This document shows positions 11,077 through 22,800 of a stretch of 36,462 nucleotides of DNA, one piece after another. The translations under genes and the position numbers were made by a program. The notes under the pieces were generated by a model. That model saw nothing but the letters and a program-made list of their open reading frames with translations, was not told the origin of the DNA and searched no databases. The stretch's first letter is position 1. Every line of letters begins with the position of its first letter. Source of the DNA: Discostella pseudostelligera. Its lineage: Eukaryota > Bacillariophyta > Thalassiosirophyceae > Thalassiosirales > Thalassiosiraceae. The stretch is from assembly GCA_036940085.1 (NCBI GenBank), contig JALLBK010000046.1, forward strand, positions 1 to 36,462, in the 5' to 3' direction.

Positions 11077-14000
11077 ATGGAGGAGGGCTCCCACGTGTGG
11101 CTCCGATCTCCCAAATCTGAATGGGGTTGGCTTCCCGCGAAAATCGTCCGCAAGGAGGTGGTCGCGATACGATCGGAGTCGAAGCCCAGCAGTAGTAATA
11201 AAGTCGGCGGCGGCGCTGACAATGGCACCGGATTAAAGGATGCGTATGGACGCTATCGCACCAGTGCTGCTGTCAATTCTCGACCAAGTAGCGGTGGCGA
11301 CGATGGCGGCAATCCCCTCCCTAAATCCCCCGACGACAGCAATGACACCATCGGCAGTCAGAGTGAAGGCGAAGTAGTCCAACCGGTGGCAGAGGAACAA
11401 GCATCTATGGCGGGTGATGAACAGAAGCAGCAACAGGGACAACAACAGCTCGAGGATGTGAAGGAGAAGAAGGAGGATCAACCAATAGATGCAACTTCTT
11501 CGCCCGACGACACAATGATTGAACTAACTCTAGTCGATGATTTCGATGGTCTACGTCTTGAGGGGAACAATACCGTCGTCGTTGCTACCGGTGGTGGAAA
11601 TTCCATAAACACCTCGGGACAAAACAGTCGTCGCAAAAAAGGAAAATCCACCACTGGCGATTACTATGCCAATGCACAACCATTTACGGAAATTATACGC
11701 ATTACGAATAATGCATTTGTGGCGGCCAGGGGGGAGGAGCATCCGGATATTAAGTTGAGGAATATTCCCATGACGCAGTATGGTCCATCGTCCAATCAGA
11801 ATAAGAATCAATCATCCAATGATGGAGGACGTGTTGACGCTGATGGTAGTAGCAACAATGACAAAACAACAACGCCTGCATTGACAATGATGATTCAAGA
11901 TACTGTGACAGGAGGCGTGGATGATTTAATTGGTTTGACACATTTGCATGAGCCGGCGATTTTGCATGCAATTCGGCTCAGGTATGATGCGGACATTATT
12001 TATACCAGTACGGGCCCCATTCTGTTGGCGATTAATCCATTCAAGGTTAGTAGACACAGTTTATTGCTTGCATCGATGACAGTGAAATCTTCCATGTTTC
12101 TGATATGATATCTTGTTCCTTAATTTGATGCATCACAGCGAATGGAAGGCGTGTATGGCAGAGAGCTTATGGATTTATATCGCCAACAGGGCGAAGACAA
12201 AATGTATGGCGGTGGTGGAGTTGCAAGCCCCCTTCAGACGACTCCCTCTCCGTCACCCAAAGAGGGCAGTATCAGTGCTGAAGTAGTCTCATCCAATTTG
12301 ACGGTCAAGCCATTCTACAACATGCCCAACAACATTCCAATGACTGACGATGGAACCCCAATCCCGAATATTTATCTTCATCGCCCTAATGGGAAGCTGC
12401 CCCCACATGTGTATCAGGCCGCGGATGATGCCTACCGTGCAATGATGCGAGGGATTGAAATTGCTGCCATGATGAAAGGTGGAGGGCGGGGTTTAGGCCG
12501 AGGACGAGGTGTTGGTGGTGCTAAGGAGAAGAAGCCAACTGATGAGTTTGACATGCCCGCGAACCAATCAATTCTAGTCTCTGGAGAGTCTGGTGCGGGT
12601 AAGACGGTGACCACAAAAATCGTCTTGAATTACTTTGCCATGTTGAGTCAAAAGAGTCAAGAAGATTCGGTGAGCAGTGCCTCAAAGACAAAGTCTAGGG
12701 GTGGTGTGATAAGTCCGCGACAGCTTACTGGGGTGGCAGTAACGGTACCATCCTCTCCCAGTAAAACGACACCTGAGAGGGATTACATTATCACCGTCAA
12801 GGAGGCAGATGAATCCGTCGAACATCAGGTACTGCTCAGCAATCCTATCCTGGAAGCATTTGGTAATGCCCGTACCATCCGTAATGACAACTCGTCTCGG
12901 TTTGGCAAATACGTCAATATTGCATTTACTGAGGGTGGTCAGCTGGTGCGCGCATCAATTGACACCTATCTCCTTGAAAAGGTTCGACTTCTCCACCAAG
13001 CTCCCGGTGAACGCAACTTTCATATTTTTTATCAATTCCTCGAGGCTGCATCGAATGCCGAGCGCGAGGAGCTGTTGTTGAAAGATTATTCCGCACAGGA
13101 CTTTTATCTAACGAATCAAAGTGACACATATATTCGACGTGATCACGTGGATGATGCGGACATGCACAAAGAGATGGTGGATGCTATGGAGATTATGCAC
13201 TTTGGATCAGATACCGTGAAGCAGCTCATGCGATTAGTCTCGGCTGTACTGTTCGCTGGGAACATGACCTTCTCAACTCGTCAGACGGCAGCTTATGGCG
13301 ATTCTGCAATGCTGGAGGAAACGGAGGCATCGCTGGCTGTGGCCCAGCTTTTAGGAGTATCGTTTGACAACCTCGCTGCGAGTTTAACGACCAAGGTTAT
13401 TTTTGCACGGGGCGATATAATTCACAAGGGTTTGGATCTGGGCCAGGCTGAGAAGTCCAGTGAGGCTTTAATCAAGTCGATTTATGGAGCAGCGTTTGAT
13501 TTCATTGCTGAGAAGATCAATGTTAGTATAAATGCAGGGTCAGACGGAATACCAGAAAATGGAGTTGCGGGACGGTCTAGACAAGCTGGTCTCCGTCGTG
13601 GGCAGTCATCTTCTGGAGATGAACCTATCAATATCGTTCCTCCCAGAGGTGCGAGTATTGGCGTACTTGACATTTTTGGCTTTGAGACATTCGATGTGAA
13701 TGGATTCGAACAGCTCTGTATCAACTACACCAATGAGACTCTGCAGCAGCAATTCAACAAGTTTGTCTTCAAACTCGAGCAGCAAGAGTACGAACGTGAG
13801 GGCATTTTGTGGAAGTTCATCCCCTTCCCTGATAACCAGGATGTGTTGAACCTTATCGATAAGCCACGGACAGGAATTCTACAAATTTTGGATGAGCAGT
13901 GTATTGTAGATTGGGGCACTGAGCAGAAGTTCAGTCTGAGTCTTTACTCGATATGTGATAGTATGAGTCAACGGTTTCATGTGAGTCCACCACAGCGGGT

Positions 14001-17000
14001 TAGAAACAAATTTTCGGTTGAGCACTATGCTGGATTGGTGGAGTACAGCACAGAGAATTGGTTGGAGAAGAATAAAGATCAGCTCCCGGCCGCGAGTGCT
14101 GAACTTCTGGAGAGTTCGAACTTTGAATTGATTAGTCATATCAAGGTAAGTTGATACCTCTTCGGCACTTGAAGCTTGACTTCGTCTACCTAGTCTAACC
14201 TCACTTGAACAACTTTGATATTTTGTCATCAGAAATACGTTCGATCAGAAGGGGCTAAAATTGCAATGAAATCGCTTGGAAAGCAGTTCTCCGACTCGTT
14301 GAAAATTCTTCGGACTCGCATAGACGCGACTATGCCTCACTATGTTCGTTGTCTGAAGCCTAACGATGGCCTTGAACCAGATCACTTCGACCCAAAAAAT
14401 ATCGTTGAACAGTTGCGTTACTGTGGAGTCCTTGAGGCTGTGAGAGTCAGTAGGGCAGGATACCCCACTCGGTACCCGCATGAAGTCTTCGTGACTCGTT
14501 ACTACATGCTATGCCCTAATCGTGGATCTGACGAAGGTAACTTATCACCGTATCATAATGAAATTCCTGTGACCCTTACTGAAGAGCAGAAACAGCTGAA
14601 ACGCCTCGTTTCAAGGATGGCCACGGAAATCTGGACTACTGAGCAAGTCATGTTTAAACGAATCGGTGACAAACCGGAGCAACAGGACACTCTTCATGCA
14701 TTGGCACAACCGAAAAATCTTACTGAGTTTATGAAACTTGATTTCTCCTCTCGATGTGCCGTGGCCGGACTGCAGCTAGGTAAAACAAAAGTATTCCTTC
14801 GTCGTGAGGCCTTCGAGTGTATTGAATCAATCCGTAATCAAAAGTTTGGAAAGAACTCAACCATCATATCCAAGAACTGGCGCCGTTTCTCTGCCATGCT
14901 CTACCGACGGCGTGTAGGAGAGGCTGCAATCCTTGTTCAATCGTTGATGCGGATGCGGTTGGCAGCAATAAAGACTGACAAGCTCATGAGCGAGTTCAGG
15001 GCCTTCATGCGGATGAGAGCGGCTGCTACTAAAATACAGAGGTGTTACCGAAGCTATTACATCGTTGCTTACAAAGAAGGCGCTGATCTTCGGAAAGCAA
15101 AACAATCGGTGTTGAAAATTCAGAGTTGCATACGTGGGCATCTTGCTCGCAAAAGCATCATCGCCCTCATTTACAATTTCACCAAACTTCAGTCTCATGT
15201 GCGCCGGGTTCAAGTTCGTATGAATTACTTGAAGAAGAGAAACGCAATCATTAAAATGCAAAGTATTGCTCGTGTTCTTCGTGCTCTTCGCGATGTTGAA
15301 GAGGCGAAGAAACAGCGTGCTGCTTTGAGGATTCAGTCGATTGCAAGGATGAAAAGTGCGTTTGTGAGTTTCAGACGAAAAGTCGGTGCAGCGAGTTTTA
15401 TCAAGCGTAGATATAGGGAACATCTCTATCCAGAGCGCCCAATGTACGGTACTTTTCTCAAGAGATATTACATGCTGGGTGATCCTAAGGATGTCAAAGC
15501 TGCAGGAGTTGTTAATCTCAAAAAGAAGAAGATCATACTGGCTCGTCATAGAAATGCTATCATAAATTCGAAGAGACATGAGCTGACTAAGTTGGTTAAC
15601 AAGCTGGCATTGGAAATGTGGGAGCCGGGATTGTTCGAATCTTTTGCAAAACCAGGAGACGGGGAGAAACCTTTGCAATCTTGTTGTACCCGCCCCGCCC
15701 CGCAATCTGTCTTGACGGAAAATGGGGATTCGGGGCTGCCCCATTCTCGCCACCAACGTGTAAAACTACCCGAGTTGACTCCTATTCCTCAAACGAAAGA
15801 AGAGTACATGGAGAGACCCACACCGTCTAGGCTTGCACTTGTTGGTATGCAAATGTGCCATGGAACTGTATTTATGCGGACAGAGACGCATATTTGCCTA
15901 GAAACACGGAGAAATAAGTTGGTGAGTGGTTCCTCGGCCAAGATTCAAGCCGTCGCTCGTAGGAAATTGGCCGTGAAAGATCTCGCCCGAAAGCGTGCTG
16001 CAGTGATAAAACTTCAGAGCTTCTTGCGAATGCATAAGGAAAGGAAACAACTTGATCCCATGCGACGTGACTTTTCCGCAACAAAGATTCAGAGTGCTTT
16101 CAGAATGTCTTCTACGAGGAAGGGAGTGTGGAGAACATACTGGAGCACCCAAAATCGTGAATTCTTTGCTTTTATTAAAGACGACAACTGGTACATGGTG
16201 GAGAGAATGCTTCACAAAAACCCATTGCTGGTAGAGGAGGCTGATTCAATGACCGGAGAACTTCCACTTCACAAAATTGCTGAGCGCGCTTCGGCATGGA
16301 CATCATTGATTGAAATGATTCTCACTCTGTATCCGAAGGCTGTTGTCCACAAGGACTTTGCCGGTGAATTGCCCATTCATCATGCTGCACACGCAGGAAA
16401 TCTCATAGCCCTTGAGATAATATATGAATCCTACAAAAATGGTGCAAAAGATGCTGACGGATCAGGTCGCTATCCAATCCATGTTGCTGCAGAACACGGC
16501 TCAATTGAGGCTGTAAAGTTCTTGACGATGAAGGTTCCTGATTATGTGCATGCTGTGACGTCTGGTGGCAGCAGTTTACCTCTCCATCTGGCATGTAAGA
16601 ATTATTCATCCGTTGGAGTTGTCACATCTTTGTTGCGATCTCCACTCAACTTTTCGTTGGCAAGTCGTACGGACGACCATGGGGAGCTACCTTTGCATCT
16701 ACTCCTTCGTTGTGGAGCCGACGTCGATGTTGTTGCTGTGAAATCTCTTTTGACTTGCTACTTGAATGCAATTGAAACACGGGACAAACTAGGAGACATT
16801 CCTCTACACATCGCCCTCAAACATCATTGCAAGCCTGCAGTTATTGAGGCCTTGCTTAAGCACTTCCCGGGCTCTAGCGTAGTCATGGACGGTCATGGTC
16901 ACAGTCCACTCCACTTGGCACTTACTCATTCTGCGGCGGACGAAACCACTGTTTTATTGATCAACTATGCACCCCAAGTAAGTCTACGAATCACAAGCTT

Positions 17001-18491
17001 CGTTCAATGTTATTTTATCGTGCATCTCATCATTCTGTTACTGCTCCGTTATGCAAGATTGTTACCATGCGTGATAATGTCACGGGCAATCTTCCAATTG
17101 AAACCGCTACTGAGCATGAACAATCTCTTTTCATTATATATCGGCTTTTGAAACTAGACATGCCCATTGATCTCAAGGAGAGGATCCAGGTTCGGCTCAT
17201 CACTCACTTTTATTCATGGAACCACATATTGCTCAATGTTGGCGACAAATACTATCAAGTGGTCAGCAAAATTCTCCAGCAATGCACCCAGCCTCAAGTG
17301 TTGGCTCTAGCACATGTCGAAGACTCGAAAGGCAAAATTGCTCTTGCGTCCGCAACTCCCATCTGCCGCCATGAAATCAGGGTCATGCTGAGGTTATTCA
17401 ACACTTTGGAGCTTGTTAAGCAGCGCCCTGCGTTTACCAACGGTGCAAGTGATACTGAAATTTTCTATGCATTGCGGTATGAGCCTCCCCCGGAGCAAAG
17501 TGGTCTCTTCAGTGCCGATTACGAAGCGAAGAAATCAGATGGTGACGACTACATCGATGATTGGGATGACGATCTTTCGCAGGCTTCAAATACGTCCGTG
17601 CAGTTGAAGAGCAACGAGGAGGCGAATTTGAGCGTCGCTGATAAATTGGAGTTGATCCGCAACGAGAAAGGTCAGCATGTGATTGCTAAGATCACTCCCC
17701 GAGCTGATATCGTCGAACGGGAACTCAAGATCCGCAAAGATTTCAATCTCTCGAGGCATTATGTCCCCTCGGTTATCAGTGTTCACCATACTGTTCATCA
17801 CGGAGCCTACCAGAATGCGCAAGCCGAGCCTGCGTATTGTATCACGATAGAGGGCGCCGATTCAACGGTTGAACACCAGATGCTAGATTATCGAAGGGTA
17901 GGAAAAGCATTTCCGTCCAATGAATTGAGGCGTATCGGCGTTTCTCTTCTCCACCTCCACGAGAACGGGTTAGTGCACACAGACTTTGGGCCTCACAGTG
18001 TCGGTAAATTTGGACCACTCTTCAAGATGTTGGGCGTTGGCGGCTGCGTTCGCATTGGAGATCAGACCGATCCTAAGCATGGCATCTACCACCTTCCGGA
18101 AGCAGTAGTTGTCGAAAACATAATAGTGGACGGTAAAGAGAGGAAAACTGCCAGGGTGGTTCCTGTTAAGGCAAGCCCCGCCATCGATCTTTGGTCATTC
18201 GGTCATATGGTGTATGAGTCGGTAGTCGGTGCCCCTCTTACGGCATACTCACATCGTGGCCAACGAGTAAAATCGTCCAATCTAGCCAAGATTGCAAGGT
18301 GGGATGACCTGTCTCTGCAAAAAGCGTTGATGAATGTAGATGCAGAGGATACACTTGCTCGAAATGTCATCAGTAAATTGTTGCATCCTGATCCTAACAG
18401 GCGCTTCAAGTCTATCAGGGATGCGATCGCAGATCCATTCTTTAATACAGACAGTGGAGATAGGAAGATTAAACGGGAGAAGCCGCAGTAA
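11077..18491 (+). CDS. Myosin heavy chain with duplicated converter-like module, IQ motifs, ankyrin repeats and C-terminal pseudokinase (4 exons)
   Basis: Exons 11077-12045, 12139-14145, 14233-16977 and 17058-18491, all phase 0 with GT-AG borders, give 2384 residues. Order of parts: SH3-like N-terminus (about 5-35); low-complexity Ser/Gln/Asp insert; motor with INPFKRMEGVYG, P-loop GESGAGKT (472-479), switch I NARTIRNDNSSRFGKY (about 565), switch II DIFGFETF (about 834) and HYVRCLKPN (about 1028). Then converter (1078-1198), IQ motifs, a second converter-like segment (1399-1555), more IQ motifs, five or more ankyrin repeats (about 1640-1930) and a kinase-like domain (about 2100-2370). That domain has the beta-3 Lys (HVIAKI, 2118) and DLWSFG, but HTDFGPHS replaces HRDxxxxN and GDQT replaces DFG. 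The motor is intact in its nucleotide-binding motifs, so actin-based motility is expected. Class was not assigned. Confidence 0.93.
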
Positions 18492-18610
18492 TTGCCAAAC
18501 ATTAAGGCTTCACATAGCATGCAGTTAAGGCTGGTACCAACCCACCTCGTCTCATCGTGCAGTGTCTATTGCCCGAAAAATATGACATCCACAGTACATG
18601 GTTAAATAGT

Positions 18611-19240
18611 TTAATGATCCGATCGTTTGGAGTCGCGGCTCTTTCTCTTTTTGCTCCTTCTCCTTTCCCGACGATATTCGGGACTGCTATCCGAGTCATA
18701 ATGCTTGGAACTTTTCCGTTTTTTTCGATCTCTATCTTCTTCGTCAGAAGCATTATCTTTTCTATCCTTGTCCTTGCTACTCCGCCGCTTGGCGTCTTCT
18801 GAAGAGTCAGAGCTCATTGAACTATGACTATTGCTGCGATCCCTCCTTCGCTCCTTCGATCTCTTCTTTTGGTCCTTCTTCTTGTGTTTTTTCTTTGACT
18901 TCTTCTTACGATGTTTCCGGTTGTTATCACTTTCCGAAGCATTGTCGTCACTGTCCTCCTGCCCTCCCGATGCCATTAGTGCCACGACATGCCCGGACAA
19001 CCCCGTCGTCCGTGCCAGCTCCTCATGCTCCGCTGTCAACGCCTTGCGTTTTCTATTCACCGCCTTCTCTCGATCGGATGCAGTCTGCTGTCGGTACGCC
19101 TCTTCGTCATCCTCAGTGTAAGTCTTTTGTGACGATATTTTATTCAGTTGCGTCAGAACAACTCTGTCGTAGGCTTGGTCTAACAACTCCCTCTTTCTGC
19201 GTTCAACTGCCTCCCTCGCTTCTCGTTCCCGAGGATCCAT
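18611..19240 (-). CDS. Lys/Arg/Ser-rich nuclear protein, RS-like
   Basis: Single frame of 209 residues from the ATG at 19240; the frame opens further up to 19360, but residues before this Met are a run of Ile and look non-coding. The first 100 residues are helical and charged (MDPREREAREAVERRKREL). The rest is dense in Lys, Arg and Ser with alternating acid/base and SD/SE pairs (KKKSKKKHKKK, SDSSPEYRRERRRSKKRK). This composition is typical of nuclear speckle or pre-mRNA processing proteins, but no named family was recognised. It converges with the myosin gene, whose stop is 119 bp away. A cluster of G-box-like repeats lies 360-475 bp upstream of the start. Confidence 0.7.
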   Translation of the reverse strand: MDPREREAREAVERRKRELLDQAYDRVVLTQLNKISSQKTYTEDDEEAYRQQTASDREKAVNRKRKALTAEHEELARTTGLSGHVVALMASGGQEDSDDNASESDNNRKHRKKKSKKKHKKKDQKKRSKERRRDRSNSHSSMSSDSSEDAKRRSSKDKDRKDNASDEEDRDRKKRKSSKHYDSDSSPEYRRERRRSKKRKSRDSKRSDH

Positions 19241-19601
19241 AATAATAATGATGACGACTGGAATTCTGGTGTGAGGTTGAATGATCTCAATCTGATACTG
19301 ATACGGCAAACGGTACCACTTGTACCACTTGGAAGGCGAAGACACCGACGCGCAAAACACCCTTTATTTCCTATTTCTCCGCCAGACAGTCGATGATCGC
19401 AGGAGAAGAAATGACCCTGGGTCTAATGATAGCAATAGCAATAGCAATAGCTTGGGTTGGGTGGTGAAGGTTACGAGTGGGTGCAGCGGCAGCGGGTACT
19501 AGTGGCGGCGGCGACGGAGGCCATGCCATGCCATGGTCATGCATGGTGATCGCTCGTCTGTCGGCGTCCGAAGTGGGGTCGTCTGTCTGCTGCGTCAACT
19601 C

Positions 19602-19715
19602 ACACGTGGCAGAGTGGGAGGCCGGTCCGACACGTGGCAGTTTTTTTGGCGGGGACATACTTACACGTGGCAGGCGTATTTGGCAGGGGGGAGAAAGGAG
19701 CGGTACACGTGGCAG
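19602..19715 (+). promoter_or_regulatory. Cluster of four exact ACACGTGGCAG elements (G-box-like)
   Basis: The 11-mer ACACGTGGCAG occurs at 19602-19612, 19630-19640, 19663-19673 and 19705-19715, at offsets of 28, 33 and 42 bp. Its core CACGTG is the G-box bound by bZIP and bHLH factors, and ACACGTGGC is the plant ABRE form. The flanks between copies differ, so this is not a simple tandem repeat. The offsets are not all multiples of three, which argues against a coding origin. It lies upstream of the RS-like gene (start 19240) and just past the 3' end of the ABC transporter gene. Confidence 0.65.
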
Positions 19716-19861
19716 CGATGAAATAGTGGGAGTATTTTGGGAATGCGGGCAAGTGAATGAAGAATGGAATGATGAATAAGTAGCGGAATTCAATCTAAAT
19801 GCCAACTGCCTACAAGAGTAAGTTGTTACCATACACAAAGAGCCATACTTGGACAAGTCAT

Positions 19862-22800
19862 CTAATCTCCCTTCTTTCCAGTTTCACTCAGTGGGTCAAT
19901 TGCACTGGTTCTGTCGATGAGAGACAGTATCCTGGCTGCAGCTTCTTCCGCGGCTTTCTTGTCCATTGTACCAGACGATCCGATGAATGACCCCGAAATT
20001 GAAACCACTAGCGCAAAGATGGCAATGAGAAAGTCTTGGAATTCCCATGTATCAGGGTAGGTTGAAAGTAAGAAGCCTCCCCACCAATAGAGCAATGCAA
20101 GGACCCAAAATTGGATGAATATTGCACTGCCGCCAGTTGCCCCCTTTTTGCAAACAGTAACGACGCTCGATTGGTTGTTGCGGAGTGCGTTTGAATACTC
20201 CTTCTTTTTCACTTCCTCGATGTTTAATGATGCAATAGTTCTCATGTTGATAAGCGTTTCTACTGCAATTGCATCGGGACTTCCCAAATCGTTTATCCCA
20301 GTCTTCTCATCTTTTTCAGCAATCATTATGTTGTTCATCCTTGATTTGGCCACAAATGCTAAGGCAGGAACAAAACAAAAAGCCAACAAGGCAACCGGCC
20401 ACATGAAGTAAAGCGAAGTGAGAATCCCTATAAGAAGACTCGAGATAGCGGTGATTAATGTCCTCAGTGGTTCACCAATGAATGCGTGTAACACTGCCGC
20501 GTCGTCTTGAAGCTGGCTTGTAAGACTAGAAATATTATGGGTGTCAAAATAAGCCACTTCTTGACGGAGGAGCGATTTGAACATTGCATCTCGTACACGC
20601 TTGTTCATTCGTTCGGATGCGATTCCAAATCCATAGTAGAGTAGGATGTTTCCCGTGAAGCTGCACACCAAAACACCAACCCAAGCCAGTGTGATACTGT
20701 TACAACAATCTGTAAGTCTAGATCAAATGATGCAATTATAATATCGAGAGATTGACACTCACTAAAAAGAAGTCGCCTGCATGTCGCTAGCAATACTATC
20801 ACAGCTCGGTTGGTTTGATGAATCGCATCCTGGAACCGGATGATACAAAAGTTCAACGAGATAACCAAAGAGTACCTTCAACGAAAGAGAGAATACAGCA
20901 TCGTAAGGTGGATCAGCGAAATGGATTATTCAGAAGCGGAACAGACTCACACCAGTTGCAGGGAAACCCACGCCAGCAATAATGGCTCCACTGCTTCCTA
21001 CCGCAAGATAGTAACGGTCGTCTCGTGCCAAGAGTCGAGCGCGTTTGGATATGATCGTTGCTTTGATGGATAGCTCTGTCGTTGCATGATCCATGCCGAT
21101 ATCCTGAGTATTGTCATGTTCGCGTCCGCTGTCAAACTCCATTTGAGCCTGAGCCTGAATAGAGTTGACTTCTTGCTTGTGTCCATCCAAAGACTGAAAC
21201 AAAGACATTCGTCTAAAGCGACCATCCGGCCGTGTCAACAACTGGTCCCAAGTCCCAATTTCACACAAAACACCCCCAGCAATGACTGCGATGCGATCAG
21301 CATTTCGGACCGTACTTAGTCTGTGAGCAATAACAATTGTTGTTTGCGATTTTGGTGTCATGATTTTGTGCAGGGCATCTTGGACCAGCTGCTCTGATTT
21401 CGTGTCGAGTGATGAAGAGGCCTCATCAAGGAGTAGAATAGAATGATTTTTAAGAATTGCGCGTGCAATTGCTGGCGTTCCATATATGTCAGATGCGATA
21501 ACATGATGAGATGAGTAAGAGATGCACGGAAAGACTAACCTATTCTCTGTTTCTGTCCCCCTGAAATGAGCTGAGATCCGCCCTCGCCTACGAAAGTGTC
21601 GTATTTTTGCGGAAATTGGCAGATAAAGTCGTGCGCGTTAGCCCGGCGGCAGGCCTCTTCAATCTCCTTATCGGAGGCAGTGGGGTGTCCATAAAGCATA
21701 TTTTCGCGAATAGTCGCATTGAAAAGGACGGGCTCTTGTGATACCAATCCTGCAAAGTTGGCGCAGCAAATCAGCTTGTGAACTATCTATTTCAGATCAC
21801 TAGATAAAATGCGCCACTTACCTATTTGCGCCCGCAACCATTCAACATTCAAATCTTTTATGTCCACCCCATTGATTAGAAGGCTTCCCTCAGTGGCGTC
21901 ATAGTAGCGCTCTAACAATGCAATTATGGTGCTCTTGGAGTAGAATTAAGATCAATCGTCAGTTGAAGGTGGAATCAAACAGTTTAACTGCTTTCAGTAG
22001 GTACACGGCGACAAACTCACCTTGCCACCACCACTCTCTCCAACTAATGCTAAGGTCTCGCCCTTTTTCACAGTCAGATCAAAACCTCGAAGGACTTCGT
22101 TATCGGGTCGGGTCGGGTAATGAAAATGCACGTTTCGGAATTGAATTTGCGGAGTCTCGACAACATTCTGACTATCCCCTACAAACTGATTTTTGTCAGT
22201 CACAGAAACCTCGCCTCTTTTCGCTAGTGCCAATGTGACTTCTCGCTTCGGCTTCGTCGACAAATTGAGAGCAACTTCTACTCCAGTGCGATAATGGAAT
22301 TTTGAAGACCCCGACGACGAATGAATTTCATCAAACAATCTGGCGAACGATGTAAATGATGGGCTTTCTTGTGGTTGGCGACCCTGCTTTTGTGCCTGGA
22401 CAAGCGTGTAATACAAGGCTTTCCGTGCTAACAGATTTTCATGCGTTCCGGTTTCGACAACTTTACCATCACACAAGACTACGATGCAATCAGCGTTTTG
22501 TACTGTGGAAAGTCGGTGTGCAACTATCAAAGTTGTCATTGAGCTATCCTTCAGAACTTTGTTGAGTGATTCTTGAATTATCATTTCTGACTCGCTATCC
22601 AAGGCGGAAGAGAATTCGTCTAGCAGAAGCAGCTTCCTTTTCTTCACCAAAACACGAGCCAGTGCAATTCGTTGTCGTTGGCCTCCGGAAAGCTGTGCTC
22701 CCAATTCCCCGACATTGGTCTCGTACCCAAAGGGAAATGAGGCGATGAAATCATGGGCATTTGCCAATTTCGCAGCCTCCTCGATTTGCGTGTCAGTGGC

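Noticed and set aside
14857..15756. 299-residue open frame antisense to myosin exon 3
   Set aside because: It lies fully opposite a conserved coding exon, matches no family and has no start context or splice support; it is a shadow of the sense codon use.
19371..19856. 161-residue minus-strand frame with LPRV repeats
   Set aside because: The repeated peptide comes only from the ACACGTGGCAG words; one copy is out of frame with the others, so the signal is at DNA level.
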